A DNA stretch of 64,000 bases from Mucilaginibacter gotjawali (GTDB lineage Bacteria > Bacteroidota > Bacteroidia > Sphingobacteriales > Sphingobacteriaceae): assembly GCF_002355435.1 (NCBI RefSeq), contig NZ_AP017313.1, positions 124,001 through 188,000 on the forward strand, written 5' to 3'. Under the pieces are notes generated by a model, which was not told the DNA's origin, ran no database searches, and saw only the letters and a program-made list of their open reading frames with translations. Position 1 is the first letter of the stretch; each line of letters opens with the position of its first letter. A program made the translations under genes and the position numbers. Shown here one piece after another: positions 43,387 through 54,400 of this stretch.

Positions 43387-44505
43387 CTAATTAACATCCT
43401 TCCCATCCTGTAAATTTTTGATCATCTTGTCCATCGTATTGATGTTGAAGGTGCCTGTTGCCTGTGTCCTGGCTTTTTGAGCGTATGGCAATGCCTTTTT
43501 ATAATCGCCGATGGCTGAATAGCCCCTTGCCATACCTGCATTGGTCAAAAACTCATCAGGGTGCTTGTCATAGTTCAATTTAAACACATCAAAGGCTTCT
43601 TTACCTTTTTTACCGCGGGTCAGTCCTCTTGCATAAAAGTACAATTCATTAATACTGCCATACGGAAGCGCTTTTTTCATGGCTTCTGCCGCTTCGGTAC
43701 TTCTGCCTAAACTGTCAAGTACCATCGCCCGGGTACTCCAGGCCTGGAAGCTCTGGCTGCCGCCGAAATCAGGGCCGGTTGCCTGGCCGGCCCATTGCAA
43801 AGCTTCATCAAGGTTGGTTTTATGCTGTGCGCAAAATGCGGCCGCCTGGTCCCAGCTCTCCCAGGTAAAACCTTTATCACTCCGTAGCTCTTTCCTGAAG
43901 GATGCAAGCTGTGTGCCGACAACATCCACCTCAACTTTAAAAGGAATGATCAGTTTTTCCCATTGCAGTTGCACAACAGCGCTGTTGGGTTGTTGGTCGG
44001 CAAATTCATATTTCAGCCATTCAACGCTTTTTTCTGCGGGTACAGGTTTTACTTTTACCCGCAAGGCGTCCTCTTCAGGTTTATAAAAAAAGCTGCCCCA
44101 CGAAGTATAATTTTTTGAGAAGATCAGCGTGCACTCGTTCGGGTCATAGGCTACAAAAAAGCCATACTTGCCAGCAGGTAAAGGCTGCCCTTCTATCATC
44201 ACATCTGTCGAAAATTCAATCCAGGTATTTTCATTAGCGCCGGCACGCCATGGCGCTGCTTTTGAAGTGCCGAAGCCCTGGTCTACATAGCCGGGAGGGA
44301 CGAGTTGCCCCCAAATTTTTCCTTCGCGGCCTTTAACATGCGGGCGGTTGTAATGAATAGTTACCTCTGTAATGCCAATCCCTTCGCTGATAGTTGCCCG
44401 CCTGTTGCCGGCATCGGGCAGGGCGCTAAGTTGGGCCACCGAGGTGCCGGTAAAGGCAAGCTGGCAAATTGCCGCCATTAATACGGCCATTAATATTTTT
44501 TTCAT
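43387..44505 (-). CDS. DUF2911 domain protein with C-terminal helical/TPR region
   Basis: A 372-residue exported protein starting at ATG 44505 (the in-frame codon at 44511 is TTG). Signal peptide ends TSVAQ. The DUF2911 block (residues about 30-170) contains VTIHYNRPHVKGREGKIWGQLVPPG, WRAGANENTWIEFSTDV and GKYGFFVAYDPNECTLIFSK, and is typical of Bacteroidota. The C-terminal half has TPR-like helices (ALPYGSINELYFYARGLTRGKKGKEAFDVFKLNY). Function unknown. Confidence 0.9.
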   Translation of the reverse strand: MKKILMAVLMAAICQLAFTGTSVAQLSALPDAGNRRATISEGIGITEVTIHYNRPHVKGREGKIWGQLVPPGYVDQGFGTSKAAPWRAGANENTWIEFSTDVMIEGQPLPAGKYGFFVAYDPNECTLIFSKNYTSWGSFFYKPEEDALRVKVKPVPAEKSVEWLKYEFADQQPNSAVVQLQWEKLIIPFKVEVDVVGTQLASFRKELRSDKGFTWESWDQAAAFCAQHKTNLDEALQWAGQATGPDFGGSQSFQAWSTRAMVLDSLGRSTEAAEAMKKALPYGSINELYFYARGLTRGKKGKEAFDVFKLNYDKHPDEFLTNAGMARGYSAIGDYKKALPYAQKARTQATGTFNINTMDKMIKNLQDGKDVN

Positions 44506-44850
44506 GATCAAAAGTGTTAAGTATGTTGTTTGAATAATTTTTTCAATTTAAAACTGGCGCTAAATCTGCTGCCGGGCAAAAGAATTCAACAGGCAGGCTT
44601 GTATTTTTAACCAATTGGCATATAAAATCAATATTGCAAATAGCTGGAAAAGGGCGAAATGCATGGTATTGAACGGGGGGACGACCCGGCGGACATTAAC
44701 GCTATAGCAACACGGCGTTATCACATAAGGGGTGCCTTGTAAAGGGTATAATACGGCTTCACCATACAAACACGAACCTGATTCGTTAAATAAACCCGCC
44801 AGTTTATTGAAAACAGTTAGCTGAAATAAAAAAGCTTTGTAAATTTAAAA
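44506..44850. other. Intergenic region before the LytS-type kinase gene
   Basis: No gene seen in 345 bp; a 69-codon minus-strand frame (44560-44769) looks spurious. Promoters of the divergent DUF2911 and kinase genes should lie here. GCTTTG close to the kinase ATG is only a partial -7 match. Confidence 0.4.
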
Positions 44851-45870
44851 ATGAATTTTATTGAAAGGATGCCGACGATCATCCGGCTTCAGTGGCTGGT
44901 TTGGATTGCGGTTGTTTTAATTATTTTTTTTTCTGTGCTTCCCGAAGGCGGGTTTATTCATGCCTGCCTGTATACGTTGATCAATATTTCGTTTTATGCC
45001 ATCGTAATTTACGGGAACATCAGTTTCCTGTTCCCGCTTTTATATGAAAAAGGACAAAAGGCAGCCTATGTTATCTGTGTAGTGATACTGGTAACTGCCG
45101 CCGGAGTATCACGAGGGTACTCGCTCACCGCCTTATATAATGCCTATTACCCCAACATGCCCGATAAAATGACGGTAGAAGCGATCATTAATTTTACGGT
45201 GGCGGGTTTGTTAACCTATATGCTCAGCTTTATTTTTCGTATGGCGCTGGCCTATTTTGAGCTGAAACGTCAATCTGAAAAAATATTGGTGCAAAAAAGC
45301 CAGGCAGAGCTAAATCTATTAAAATCACAGGTGCAGCCACACTTTTTATTCAACACGCTCAATAATATTTATTACGAAGCCTACCGCGAGGCGCCGCGGA
45401 CTGCGAAACTAATTGAACGCTTATCGGATATTATGCGCTATTTTGTTGATGAAAGCCCGAAAGACGAAGTTTCGTTAAGCACCGAGATCCAATTTCTGGA
45501 GAATTATATGGTGCTTGAAAAGATCAGGATAAGGCATGAGATCGACCTCGATTTTATAAAAGAGTGCAATACCGAGGTGCGGATCCCACCCATGCTGCTG
45601 ATGACCTTTGTGGAAAATATTTTCAAGCACGGCATTGATAAGTCAAGCAGCGAAAATAAGATCGAATTGTCACTGGTTCAGCAGGACGGTTACCTGCTTT
45701 TTCAAACTAAAAACCGCATATACGATTTGCCTGGCGCAGCCGTACACACCGGCTTTGGCATAAAAAACCTGCGCAAAAGGCTGAATTTATTATACGGCGA
45801 TAACTTCGAACTGAATATCATAAACGAAGGAAATTATTTCACCGCCTTTTTAAAAGTTCCTTTAACATGA
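44851..45870 (+). CDS. LytS/YehU-type sensor histidine kinase
   Basis: A 339-residue kinase with four N-terminal helices (to residue about 135), a coiled connection and a His_kinase domain. The phospho-acceptor is H164 in KSQVQPHFLFNTLNNIYY. The ATP-binding part has FVENIFKHGIDKSSSENKIELSL (N box) and GFGIKNLRKRLNLLYG. Its stop overlaps the start of the LytTR regulator gene (ATGA), so the pair is translationally coupled. The signal is unknown. Confidence 0.94.
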   Translation: MNFIERMPTIIRLQWLVWIAVVLIIFFSVLPEGGFIHACLYTLINISFYAIVIYGNISFLFPLLYEKGQKAAYVICVVILVTAAGVSRGYSLTALYNAYYPNMPDKMTVEAIINFTVAGLLTYMLSFIFRMALAYFELKRQSEKILVQKSQAELNLLKSQVQPHFLFNTLNNIYYEAYREAPRTAKLIERLSDIMRYFVDESPKDEVSLSTEIQFLENYMVLEKIRIRHEIDLDFIKECNTEVRIPPMLLMTFVENIFKHGIDKSSSENKIELSLVQQDGYLLFQTKNRIYDLPGAAVHTGFGIKNLRKRLNLLYGDNFELNIINEGNYFTAFLKVPLT

Positions 45871-46577
45871 ATTTAAGCTGTATCATTATTGATGACGAAC
45901 CGAATGCGGTAAACCTGCTGGAGATCCTGGTTAATCAAAATACCAAATGGGAGCTTTTAGCCAAGTGTTATGACGCGCTGGAGGCGATGGTGTTTTTAAA
46001 AGATCATAAACCGGACTTTATTTTCCTGGATATCAATATGCCGCAGCTTACGGGTATGGAGCTGGCGGGCTTACTGTCAAAAGAAACCAAAATAGTTTTT
46101 ACCACAGCTTATTCTGAATATGCTGCAGAAAGCTATTCTTTTCAAACAATAGATTATCTGCTAAAACCCATTACCCTGAAACGTTTCCTGGCGGCTATGC
46201 AGAAGATCGAAGCTTATTTCTGCAGCAGGGCCGACAATGAAAAATTATTAATCCCGACTGGCAGCGAGTATTTTTTCGTGAAATCGGGCAAGGAATTAAG
46301 AAGAATCCTGCTGGAAGATATTCAGTATTTTGAGGGTGAAAAAGAATATGTACGCGTTGTTACGGCCGCCAGCCAGATACTGATTTATCGCCGTTTAAAA
46401 GATATTGATGAGCAGCTGGCGCCGCCGTTTGTGAGGGTGCATAATTCATACATTGTGAATACCAAACAACTGAATAAAATACAGGATAATCACATTTATA
46501 TAGCCAATAAACAAATACCGGTAAGCGAAAAATTTAAAGACAGGTTTATGGCGGTGATCCAACAAAGAATATTCTAA
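45867..46577 (+). CDS. LytTR family response regulator
   Basis: A 236-residue regulator. The receiver has D9/D10 and phospho-acceptor D55 (FIFLDINMPQLTGMEL), with lysine in DYLLKPITL. The LytTR DNA-binding domain occupies about 130-236, with YFEGEKEYVRVVTAASQILIYRRLKDIDEQL and VHNSYIVNTKQLNKI. Partner of the kinase gene it overlaps by 4 bp. Target genes are not evident nearby. Confidence 0.95.
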   Translation: MNLSCIIIDDEPNAVNLLEILVNQNTKWELLAKCYDALEAMVFLKDHKPDFIFLDINMPQLTGMELAGLLSKETKIVFTTAYSEYAAESYSFQTIDYLLKPITLKRFLAAMQKIEAYFCSRADNEKLLIPTGSEYFFVKSGKELRRILLEDIQYFEGEKEYVRVVTAASQILIYRRLKDIDEQLAPPFVRVHNSYIVNTKQLNKIQDNHIYIANKQIPVSEKFKDRFMAVIQQRIF

Positions 46578-46780
46578 AATAAAAGTTGTCGCAAGTAATT
46601 TGTTTTCTGCAGCATTCAATAGGGCGGCCTCGTTCGTAGAATAGCAAGATGACAGGAGTTTAAAATTGACAGGCAATCCTAAAATCTTCTAATCCTACGA
46701 ATCTTAGTTCAGACATTATAACTAGATTAGATTAGTAAACCAAACATACAGCATCCGAAATATTCCTCATATTTGTTATT

Positions 46781-47458
46781 ATGGCCAATATCTGTTTAGT
46801 AGAAGATGAGCAAAAAGTAGCAGCCTTTATCTGCAAAGGCCTTGAAGAGAATAATTATAAGGTAAAAACGGCTAAGGATGGGGCTTCTGCAAAGGCAATG
46901 ATGCAAACGGCTGAATTTGATCTACTGATCCTTGACGTTATGCTGCCCGATATCAGCGGGATTGAATTGTGCCGGCAAATACGGCAAACAGATACCAAAA
47001 CCCCCATCATGATGCTTACCGCGCTTGACCAGGTTCAAAACAAGGTGTCGGGCTTAAAGGCCGGGGCAGACGATTATTTGGTGAAGCCGTTTCACTTTAT
47101 TGAATTGCTGGCACGTATCGAAGCCTTGCTGAGAAGGAAAATTGTGAATGATACGGAAGAACATATCCTTGAATTTGAAGATCTGAAATTGGACACGTGG
47201 AGCAATATCGCCGAAAGAGGCGGCAAACAGGTTGCTTTAACGTCAAAGGAGTTTTCACTGCTCGAGTTGTTTCTGCGGCATCCCAATAAGGTATTATCCC
47301 GCGAATATATTGCCGAACAGGTTTGGAAAATTGATTTTGATACGGGCACCAATTTTATTGATGTTTATGTAAATTATTTGCGCAATAAAATTGAAAAAGG
47401 ACACAAAAATAAATTGATCCATACGGTTATAGGAATGGGCTATGTTTTAAAGGGTTAA
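46781..47458 (+). CDS. OmpR/PhoB-type response regulator
   Basis: A 225-residue regulator. The receiver has E8/D9 and phosphorylation site D52 (LLILDVMLPDISG), plus DDYLVKPF. The C-terminal winged helix includes VALTSKEFSLLELFLRHPNKVLSREYIAEQVW and NFIDVYVNYLRNKIEKGHKNKLIHTVIGMGYVLKG. A histidine kinase gene follows 76 bp downstream and a heavy-metal RND operon after that, the usual arrangement of CusR/CzcR-type metal sensors. Confidence 0.95.
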   Translation: MANICLVEDEQKVAAFICKGLEENNYKVKTAKDGASAKAMMQTAEFDLLILDVMLPDISGIELCRQIRQTDTKTPIMMLTALDQVQNKVSGLKAGADDYLVKPFHFIELLARIEALLRRKIVNDTEEHILEFEDLKLDTWSNIAERGGKQVALTSKEFSLLELFLRHPNKVLSREYIAEQVWKIDFDTGTNFIDVYVNYLRNKIEKGHKNKLIHTVIGMGYVLKG

Positions 47459-47534
47459 AAATAGATAATGTCTATATTTGTATTTATCCTCTTTGACATT
47501 TGATCGGTGTTGTAAGCCATTACAGTGTAAAACC

Positions 47535-48893
47535 ATGAAGATTAAGAACCGGCTATCCCTTTATTTTACAAGCATAAGTGCCATTGTGTTGCTAATTGTT
47601 GAAGTGGCCATCTGCATTACTTATAATTCATTGGTCAAATCCGATTTTTACGATCATTTAATGGTGCGGGCGTATATTGCCGCGCAGCGTTACCTGGAGG
47701 CTGATGAAATTTCGGCCGACTCATTAAGCCATGTGAAATTAAGATACCTGCAGGCCCTCCCCAATGAAGTGATACGGTTTTATAATGATAAAAACCGGGC
47801 AGCTTTTATAAATGAAAAGGGCCAATTTTGGGCGCCATCGCTGATAGATGAGGTGCGTAAAAGAAAACAAATTGAATTTACCGAAAGAGGTCGGCAAAAC
47901 GCTGGGATTTATTATTACGATAACCAGGGCAACTTTGTAATTCTCGTTTCGGCCGTTGATGTAGAAGGGAATAAAAGAACAAAGGACCTTGTTAAAAGTA
48001 TGGCGATACTATTGATAGGTGTAACAGCAGGCTTGTTTCTTATTAGCCGGTGGTTTGCGCAAAAGGCATTGCAGCCCATTGATAAGGTTATTGATCAGAT
48101 GCGGAAGGTAAGCGCGGGAAACCTGAGTTTACGCGTTGATGAAGGCAAAGGCAGGGATGAAATAAGTGCGCTTGCCCATAATTTTAACCAGTTATTGGAA
48201 CACCTTGAAAACGCGTTCGAGCTACAGCAAACCTTTGTCATCAATGCCTCACATGAGTTAAGGACCCCCATAACAACCATTATAGGTGAAATCGAGATCG
48301 CATTAAATAAACTGCGGTCTCATACCGAATATGAACAGGTGCTGCAATCTGTTTTAACTGATGCTGAAAGGCTGAACGGGACCATTACCGTGCTGCTGGA
48401 ATTGGCAAATGTTGATATGAACTATACCCAGCCTGCCCTTAAGCCGGTTGCTATGGATGAATTGATATGGGAGCTGAATGACTATTGGCTGGCAAAAAAA
48501 GGTAAAGGCATGTTTAACATTAATATATTGAACCTGCCTGAAGATCCCGAAAAATTGCAGCTCCTGGCCAACAAATCGTTACTGGCCATCGCTTTTAATA
48601 ATATCATTGGCAACGCTTATAAATTTTCGCGGAATAAGCCTGTGCAATGCGATTTTTATGCTGATGATAAAGAAATTGTGATCAACATTACAGATACAGG
48701 GATCGGTATATTACCCGAGGAGATTGCAAAAATTTTTAAGTCGTTTTACCGCGGAAAAAATGTTGAAGGGTATAATGGCAGTGGAATAGGTTTGTATGTA
48801 ACCTACAAAATCATTAGCCTGTTTAATGGCACTATTGCGGTTAACTCTGTTCCGGACAGGCATACCATTGTTACTATCCAATTCAAACGCTGA
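47535..48893 (+). CDS. HAMP-containing sensor histidine kinase
   Basis: A 452-residue kinase starting at ATG 47535. Two helices (about 9-30 and 153-172) enclose a periplasmic sensor of some 120 residues; HAMP follows (to about 232), then HisKA with H240 (VINASHELRTPITTIIGEIEIAL) and HATPase_c with NIIGNAYKFS, DTGIGILPEE and GSGIGLYVTYKI. It is probably the cognate kinase of the OmpR-type regulator and senses a metal or envelope stress. Confidence 0.94.
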   Translation: MKIKNRLSLYFTSISAIVLLIVEVAICITYNSLVKSDFYDHLMVRAYIAAQRYLEADEISADSLSHVKLRYLQALPNEVIRFYNDKNRAAFINEKGQFWAPSLIDEVRKRKQIEFTERGRQNAGIYYYDNQGNFVILVSAVDVEGNKRTKDLVKSMAILLIGVTAGLFLISRWFAQKALQPIDKVIDQMRKVSAGNLSLRVDEGKGRDEISALAHNFNQLLEHLENAFELQQTFVINASHELRTPITTIIGEIEIALNKLRSHTEYEQVLQSVLTDAERLNGTITVLLELANVDMNYTQPALKPVAMDELIWELNDYWLAKKGKGMFNINILNLPEDPEKLQLLANKSLLAIAFNNIIGNAYKFSRNKPVQCDFYADDKEIVINITDTGIGILPEEIAKIFKSFYRGKNVEGYNGSGIGLYVTYKIISLFNGTIAVNSVPDRHTIVTIQFKR

Positions 48894-48916
48894 ATTCTAA
48901 CCGTATTCTAATCTCC

Positions 48917-48952
48917 CTTTAATTAAGCTTTAATACAGGTGGTTTAACTTTG
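48917..48952 (+). promoter_or_regulatory. Promoter region of the metal efflux operon: direct repeat plus -7 box
   Basis: CTTTAAT occurs twice (48917-48923 and 48928-48934) with an 11-bp period, as expected for OmpR-family tandem sites. TAACTTTG (48945-48952), a perfect TAnnTTTG -7 box, follows, 16 bp before the ATG. The direct repeat replaces a canonical -33 element and suits an activated promoter. Confidence 0.5.
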
Positions 48953-48968
48953 TTCCATCTGTATTAAC

Positions 48969-50249
48969 ATGTTCAAAATAGCTATTCGTCCTTTAATCCT
49001 GGTTTCATTTTGCGTAATATTCACGATTTTCAGAGCCTGTGCACAAGGGGCGCCTGATACTTTAAAGGTTAGCATCGCACAAGCCGAAGACCTGTTTCTG
49101 AAAAATAACCTGAAAATTATCATACAACGTTATAATATTGACAACGCTGGCGCACAGTTAATTACTGCCCGCTTATTTCCCAATCCTGATTTTAGTTTCA
49201 ATAACGGAATCCATACCAATGATGTAATGCAGGGCCCGGCTTTTAAAGACCAGTCGTTCAGTATTTCGCAGTTATTTACAACTGCCGGCAAGCGGAATAA
49301 GAATATACAGCTGGCAAAAATTGGTGTCGATCAGGCTAAATACCAGTTTTTTGACCTGCTGCGCACGTTGAAATTCACGCTCAGGAATGATTTTTATAAT
49401 ATCTATTTCCAGGAGCAATCGGCAAAAGTTTATAATGATGAAATCAGCTCCCTGGCAAAAACCTTAACTGTTTTTAAAGAGCAATATATTAAAGGGAATG
49501 TTGCCGAAAAAGAGGTGCTGCGGATCCAGTCGCAATTGTACACCCTGCAGGCAGAATACAACAACTTGCTGGTGGGTATTGATACCGTTCAAAGCGAATT
49601 TAAAATGCTGGTAAAAGTCAGTCCGGATACCTACATCCAGCCGGTGTATAATTATGACCTCGATGGAAAGAGTATTGTGGAAATGGTATCCTACCAGGCG
49701 ATGCTCGATTCGGCCTATTCAAACCGGTATGATCTCAGGCTGGCAAAAATTAACGTTGATTACAACAATATGAACCTGCAGTTGCAAAAGGCAGCCGCAG
49801 TTCCCGATTTCTCCTTATCGGTTAATTATGATAAATATGGCGGTTACGGCACCAATTTTATTGGCGCAGGGGTGGAATTCAACCTGCCGTTTTTTAACCG
49901 CAACCAGGGGAACATCAAACAGGCACGTATTGCCATTGATCAAAGCAAGGTGCAATTGCAAAGCCAGCAGGACCAACTGCAAAGTGACCTGGCAACGGAG
50001 TACCGCGGCGCCCTGCGGCTCGAAAAATTATATAATAGTTTCGACCCCCGGTTTAAACAAAATTTTACTCACCTGATTCAGGAAGTTTTTAAAAACTATG
50101 AAAAAAGGAATATTGGTTTATTGGAGTTCCTTGATTTTTACGACTCCTATAAAACCAATACCCTGCAATTAAATGCGCTGGAGCTAAACCGCATTGTAAC
50201 GCTCGAGCAACTTAATTATGTTACAGGAACCCCCTTTTTTAACAACTAA
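48969..50249 (+). CDS. czcC: TolC family outer-membrane efflux protein (CzcC-like)
   Basis: A 426-residue TolC-like trimeric channel with a signal peptide ending ACAQ (about residue 26). Two repeats of coiled-coil segments are visible, for example YRGALRLEKLYNSFDPRF in the second half, and NPDFSFNNGIHTND and PDFSLSVNYDKYG strands. It provides the outer-membrane exit for the RND pump encoded downstream. The adaptor gene starts 9 bp after its stop. Confidence 0.93.
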   Translation: MFKIAIRPLILVSFCVIFTIFRACAQGAPDTLKVSIAQAEDLFLKNNLKIIIQRYNIDNAGAQLITARLFPNPDFSFNNGIHTNDVMQGPAFKDQSFSISQLFTTAGKRNKNIQLAKIGVDQAKYQFFDLLRTLKFTLRNDFYNIYFQEQSAKVYNDEISSLAKTLTVFKEQYIKGNVAEKEVLRIQSQLYTLQAEYNNLLVGIDTVQSEFKMLVKVSPDTYIQPVYNYDLDGKSIVEMVSYQAMLDSAYSNRYDLRLAKINVDYNNMNLQLQKAAAVPDFSLSVNYDKYGGYGTNFIGAGVEFNLPFFNRNQGNIKQARIAIDQSKVQLQSQQDQLQSDLATEYRGALRLEKLYNSFDPRFKQNFTHLIQEVFKNYEKRNIGLLEFLDFYDSYKTNTLQLNALELNRIVTLEQLNYVTGTPFFNN

Positions 50250-50258
50250 TCCATTAAA

Positions 50259-51359
50259 ATGACTACGTACCCTTATTTGAAAATAACAACCATTGCTGCG
50301 GCTTTTATAGCCGCGGCGGTGGTTTTGCAGAGCTGTCATCATGCGGAGACACCTGAAAAAGATAGCAAATTCCGGGTTACTGACAGTTTTCTGAGCAGCC
50401 TGCTGGTTGATACGGTACAGGCGGCAAGCGCGTTATCACAAATAACATTAACCGGCAATATTGCTCCTGATGAAACTAAAATGGTGAAAATATTTCCGAT
50501 GGTAAGCGGGGTGGCCGGAATTGTAAAAGTGCAATTGGGCGATGTCGTACAAAGGGGGCAAACCCTGGCCACATTAAGGAGTCCCGAAATGGCCGGTTAT
50601 ACCAAGGACTATATTTCATCGGCCGCTGATGTACGAAATACACGCCGCATATTGGAGTCAACCCAGGATATGTACAAAGGCGGCCTAGCCTCGCAAAAGG
50701 ATTTGGAACAGGCACAATCTGACTATCAGAAAGCTGTTGCTGAAAGCAAGCGTGCCGGCGCAGTTATCTCCATCAATAAAAGCAACGAGAACGGATACCA
50801 GGTTAAGGCGCCCATTCCGGGGTTTTTGGTTGAAAAAAATCTGACCAGTAACACGCAGGTAAGGGCCGATAACAGCCAGAACCTTTTTACAATCGCCGAT
50901 CTGTCGACCGTATATGTACTGGTTAATGTTTATGAATCCGATATTTCAAAGATCCAGACCGGCGATCCTGTAAAGATCACGGCTTTATCGTATCCCAATA
51001 AAGTGTTTGCCGGCAAAATTGATAAGATCGACAATATGCTCGACCCGGATAACAAGGTAATGCATGCGCGGATCAAAATAAATAATCCTGGTAATCTGCT
51101 CAAGCCCGGTATGTTCGCCAATATCCTGATCAAGGCCAAATCTGCAGAGGAGCTTCCATTTATCGATAGGAATGCCCTTGTTTTTGACAACGACAAAAAT
51201 TATGCGGTGGTAATTGACGGGAAAGCCAAAGTACATATCCAGCCGGTTAAAGTGGCGAAAACGGTTGAGGATAGAGCATATATCAGCAGCGGGCTAAAGC
51301 CGGGGGATAAGATTGTCGCCTCCAGGCAGGTGTATTTATACGAATCGCTTAAAGACTGA
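50259..51359 (+). CDS. czcB: RND efflux periplasmic adaptor lipoprotein (CzcB/CusB-like)
   Basis: A 366-residue membrane-fusion protein with lipobox VLQSC (Cys near residue 26). It has the lipoyl-like half motif GVAGIVKVQLGDVVQRGQTLATLRSPEM, an alpha-hairpin (about 115-175) and the beta-barrel PGNLLKPGMFANILIKAKS. It lacks His- or Met-rich metal-binding tails. It links the CzcC-like channel with the CzcA-like pump. Same operon, 74 bp before the pump gene. Confidence 0.93.
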   Translation: MTTYPYLKITTIAAAFIAAAVVLQSCHHAETPEKDSKFRVTDSFLSSLLVDTVQAASALSQITLTGNIAPDETKMVKIFPMVSGVAGIVKVQLGDVVQRGQTLATLRSPEMAGYTKDYISSAADVRNTRRILESTQDMYKGGLASQKDLEQAQSDYQKAVAESKRAGAVISINKSNENGYQVKAPIPGFLVEKNLTSNTQVRADNSQNLFTIADLSTVYVLVNVYESDISKIQTGDPVKITALSYPNKVFAGKIDKIDNMLDPDNKVMHARIKINNPGNLLKPGMFANILIKAKSAEELPFIDRNALVFDNDKNYAVVIDGKAKVHIQPVKVAKTVEDRAYISSGLKPGDKIVASRQVYLYESLKD

Positions 51360-51433
51360 TTGTGATTTCGGATTTTCCATTTCGGAATTAGCCGGAATTT
51401 GAAAATCTGCAATCGAACATCCGAAATAAAAAC
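51360..51433. repeat. Nested inverted repeats between adaptor and pump genes
   Basis: ATTTCGGA (51365-51372) pairs with TCCGAAAT (51420-51427), and GATTTTC (51371-51377) pairs with GAAAATC (51401-51407). AATCGAACATCCGAA (51411-51425) is found again at 23549-23563, so this looks like a dispersed repeat inserted within the operon. It may tune expression of the pump gene. Confidence 0.55.
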
Positions 51434-54400
51434 ATGAATAAATTCATAAAAAATATACTTGCTTTTGCACTCAAAAACAGATTTTTCATATTTTTTGTAA
51501 CAGCCTTAATGGCTGTTGCGGGATATATCAGTTTTAAAACTATCAGTATTGATGCTTTTCCTGACGTTACCAATACATCTGTTGTTATTATAACACAATG
51601 GCCCGGCAGAAGTGCTGAGGAGGTTGAAAAATTTGTTACCCGGCCCATTGAGCTTGCCCTGAACCCGGCTGAAAAAAAAGTGAGTATAAGGTCGTCATCT
51701 CTATTCGGCCTTTCGGTGGTGACCATTACTTTTGATGACGGGATTGATTATCCGGAGGCCCGGTTACAGGTAAATAACCATATCGGCGATGCCGACCTCC
51801 CTGATGGCGTCAGTCCCTCCATTGAGCCGCCTTATGGCCCAACCGGCGAAATATACAGGTTTACTTTAACCAGCAACAAACGGTCATCCCGTGAATTAAA
51901 AACACTTGAAGACTGGGTGGTAGCACGGGAAATCCGTGCTGTGCCGGGTGTAGCTGATGTAAATAGTTTTGGCGGACAAGTGAAAACCTACCAGATCACT
52001 ATCGACCCCCAGAAGGCGGTGCAGTATAACGTAACCCCTTTGCAACTGTACGACGCCGTATCAAAAAGTAATGTAAACGTTGGCGGGGATGTGATCGACC
52101 AGGGAGGCCAGGCTTTTGCCGTGCGGGGGATAGGCTTGCTCAACAATATTGATGAGATTAAAAATGTAGTCATCAACAATATAAAGGGCACACCGATATA
52201 TGTAAAAACAGTTGCCGAAGTAACCGAATCGGCATTGCCGCGGCTTGGCCAGGTTGGCCGGGATAAAGACCCCGATGTTGTTGAAGGAATTGTGGTGATG
52301 CGCAAAGGTGGCAACCCCAGCATGGTGATCAAAGCGCTTAAAGATAAAATATACGAGCTCAACCACTCCATTTTACCGGATGATGTAAAACTCAGTACAT
52401 TTTACGACCGTGAAGACCTGGTGAATTTTGCTACCAATACCGTATTGCACAATATGGCCGAGGGGATCATCTTAGTAACGGTGATCGTTTTCCTGTTTAT
52501 GGCCGATTGGCGTACCACGCTCATCGTTTCGCTCATCATTCCGCTGGCGCTTTTGTTTGCTTTTATCTGCCTCAAATTAAAAGGCATGTCAGCCAACCTG
52601 CTTTCAATGGGGGCCATCGACTTTGGTATTATCATCGATGGTGCAGTGGTAATGGTAGAAGGGATCTTCGTCGTGCTTGATCACAGGGCAAAAGAAATCG
52701 GCATGCCGGCATTCAACAAAATGAGCAAGTTGGGCTTAATCAAGCGGGCCGCGCTGGTAAATGGTAAAGGCATATTTTTTGCCAAACTCATTATCATCAC
52801 AGGCCTGTTGCCCATTTTTAGTTTTGAGAAAGTGGAAGGAAAAATGTTCTCCCCTTTAGCCTGGACCCTGGGTTTCGCCCTGCTTGGCGCCGTTATTTTA
52901 ACATTCACCTTCGTGCCGGCATTGGCCAGCGTTTTGCTGCGTAAAGATGTAAAAGAAAGGCACAACGTTTTTGTTGAGTTTATCACCAAAAATGCCATGC
53001 GCTTTTATGGTTTTTGCTTTAAAGGGCGCCGGATAGTTTTCCCGGTGACGGTTATAGCCCTGGTGATTAGCCTGGGCTGTTTTAGCCTTTTGGGTACCGA
53101 GTTTTTGCCCGAATTGAACGAAGGCGCGATATATGTGCGTGCTACCGGCCCTTTAAGTATTTCGTTAAAAGAATCGGTCAAACTGGCTAATGAAATGCGC
53201 AGGATCTTTTTAAGCTTTGATGAGGTAAAGCAGGTAATGTCGCAAACAGGCAGGCCAAATGACGGTACCGATGCAACCGGTTTTTATAACATTGAATTCC
53301 ATGTGGATATTTACCCGGAGGGCCAGTGGAAATTAAAAGAGACCAAAGAACAGCTGATACGGCGGATGCAGGAAAAACTAAAAAATTTCCCCGGTATCGA
53401 CCTTAACTTTTCCCAGCCAATCTCTGATAATGTGGAAGAAGCCGTGTCGGGCGTTAAAGGCTCAATCGTTGTAAAAATGTTTGGCGATAATTACAAGTAT
53501 ATCGAAAGCAAAGAAATGGTGATCGATTCAGTTTTAAAAACAGTGAAGGGGATCGAGGATCTTGGGGTAATGCACAATATGGGCCAGCCCGAACTGCAAA
53601 TAGACCTGAACCAGCAAAAAATGGCCCAGTATGGCGTAACTGCTTCAGATGCCAACGCAGTAATTGAAATGGCCATAGGCGGCAAAGCCGTTACACAAAT
53701 TTATGAAGGCGAACAAAAATTCGACTTGCGGATCCGTTACCCGGAGGATTTCAGGAACAATGAGGAATCGATAGGTGACCTCCGCGTTCCCACACTGAAC
53801 AACAATACGGTTCCCCTCCGTGAAATCTCGTCCATTCAAAAAATCACTGGTATCAGCATGATCTACCGAGACCATAACCAGCGTTACGGAGCCATCAAGT
53901 TCTCCATTCGCGGCAGGGATATGGGCAGCACCGTAAAAGAAGCGCGCGATAAGGTAAATGCCCGCCTGAACCTGCCAAAGGGCTATACCCTTGAGTGGGC
54001 CGGCGACTTTGAAAACCAGCAGCGCGCCACCAAAAGATTGAGCGAGGTAGTGCCCATAAGTTTGCTCATCATTTTCTTTATCCTGTTCATCCTGTTCGGT
54101 AACTTCAGGGATTCGTTGCTGGTGCTCAACAATGTGCCATTTGCCATTATGGGCGGCATACTGGCATTGTTAATTACCGGCATTAACTTTAATATTTCGG
54201 CGGGCATCGGATTTATCGCACTGTTTGGCATATGTGTGCAAAATGGGGTTATCCTGATCTCCAAATTTAAAAGCAACATCGCCGAATTGAGGCACCACAC
54301 CCATTGGACATCGTTTGCTGTAGCTATAAAAGATGGCGTGGCCGACAGGCTGCGGCCGGTAGTAATGACGGCCATGATGGCGGCAATCGGTTTATTGCCT

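Noticed and set aside
44560..44769. 69-codon minus-strand frame before the LytS-type kinase
   Set aside because: No family features; mixed composition and position in a promoter region suggest chance.
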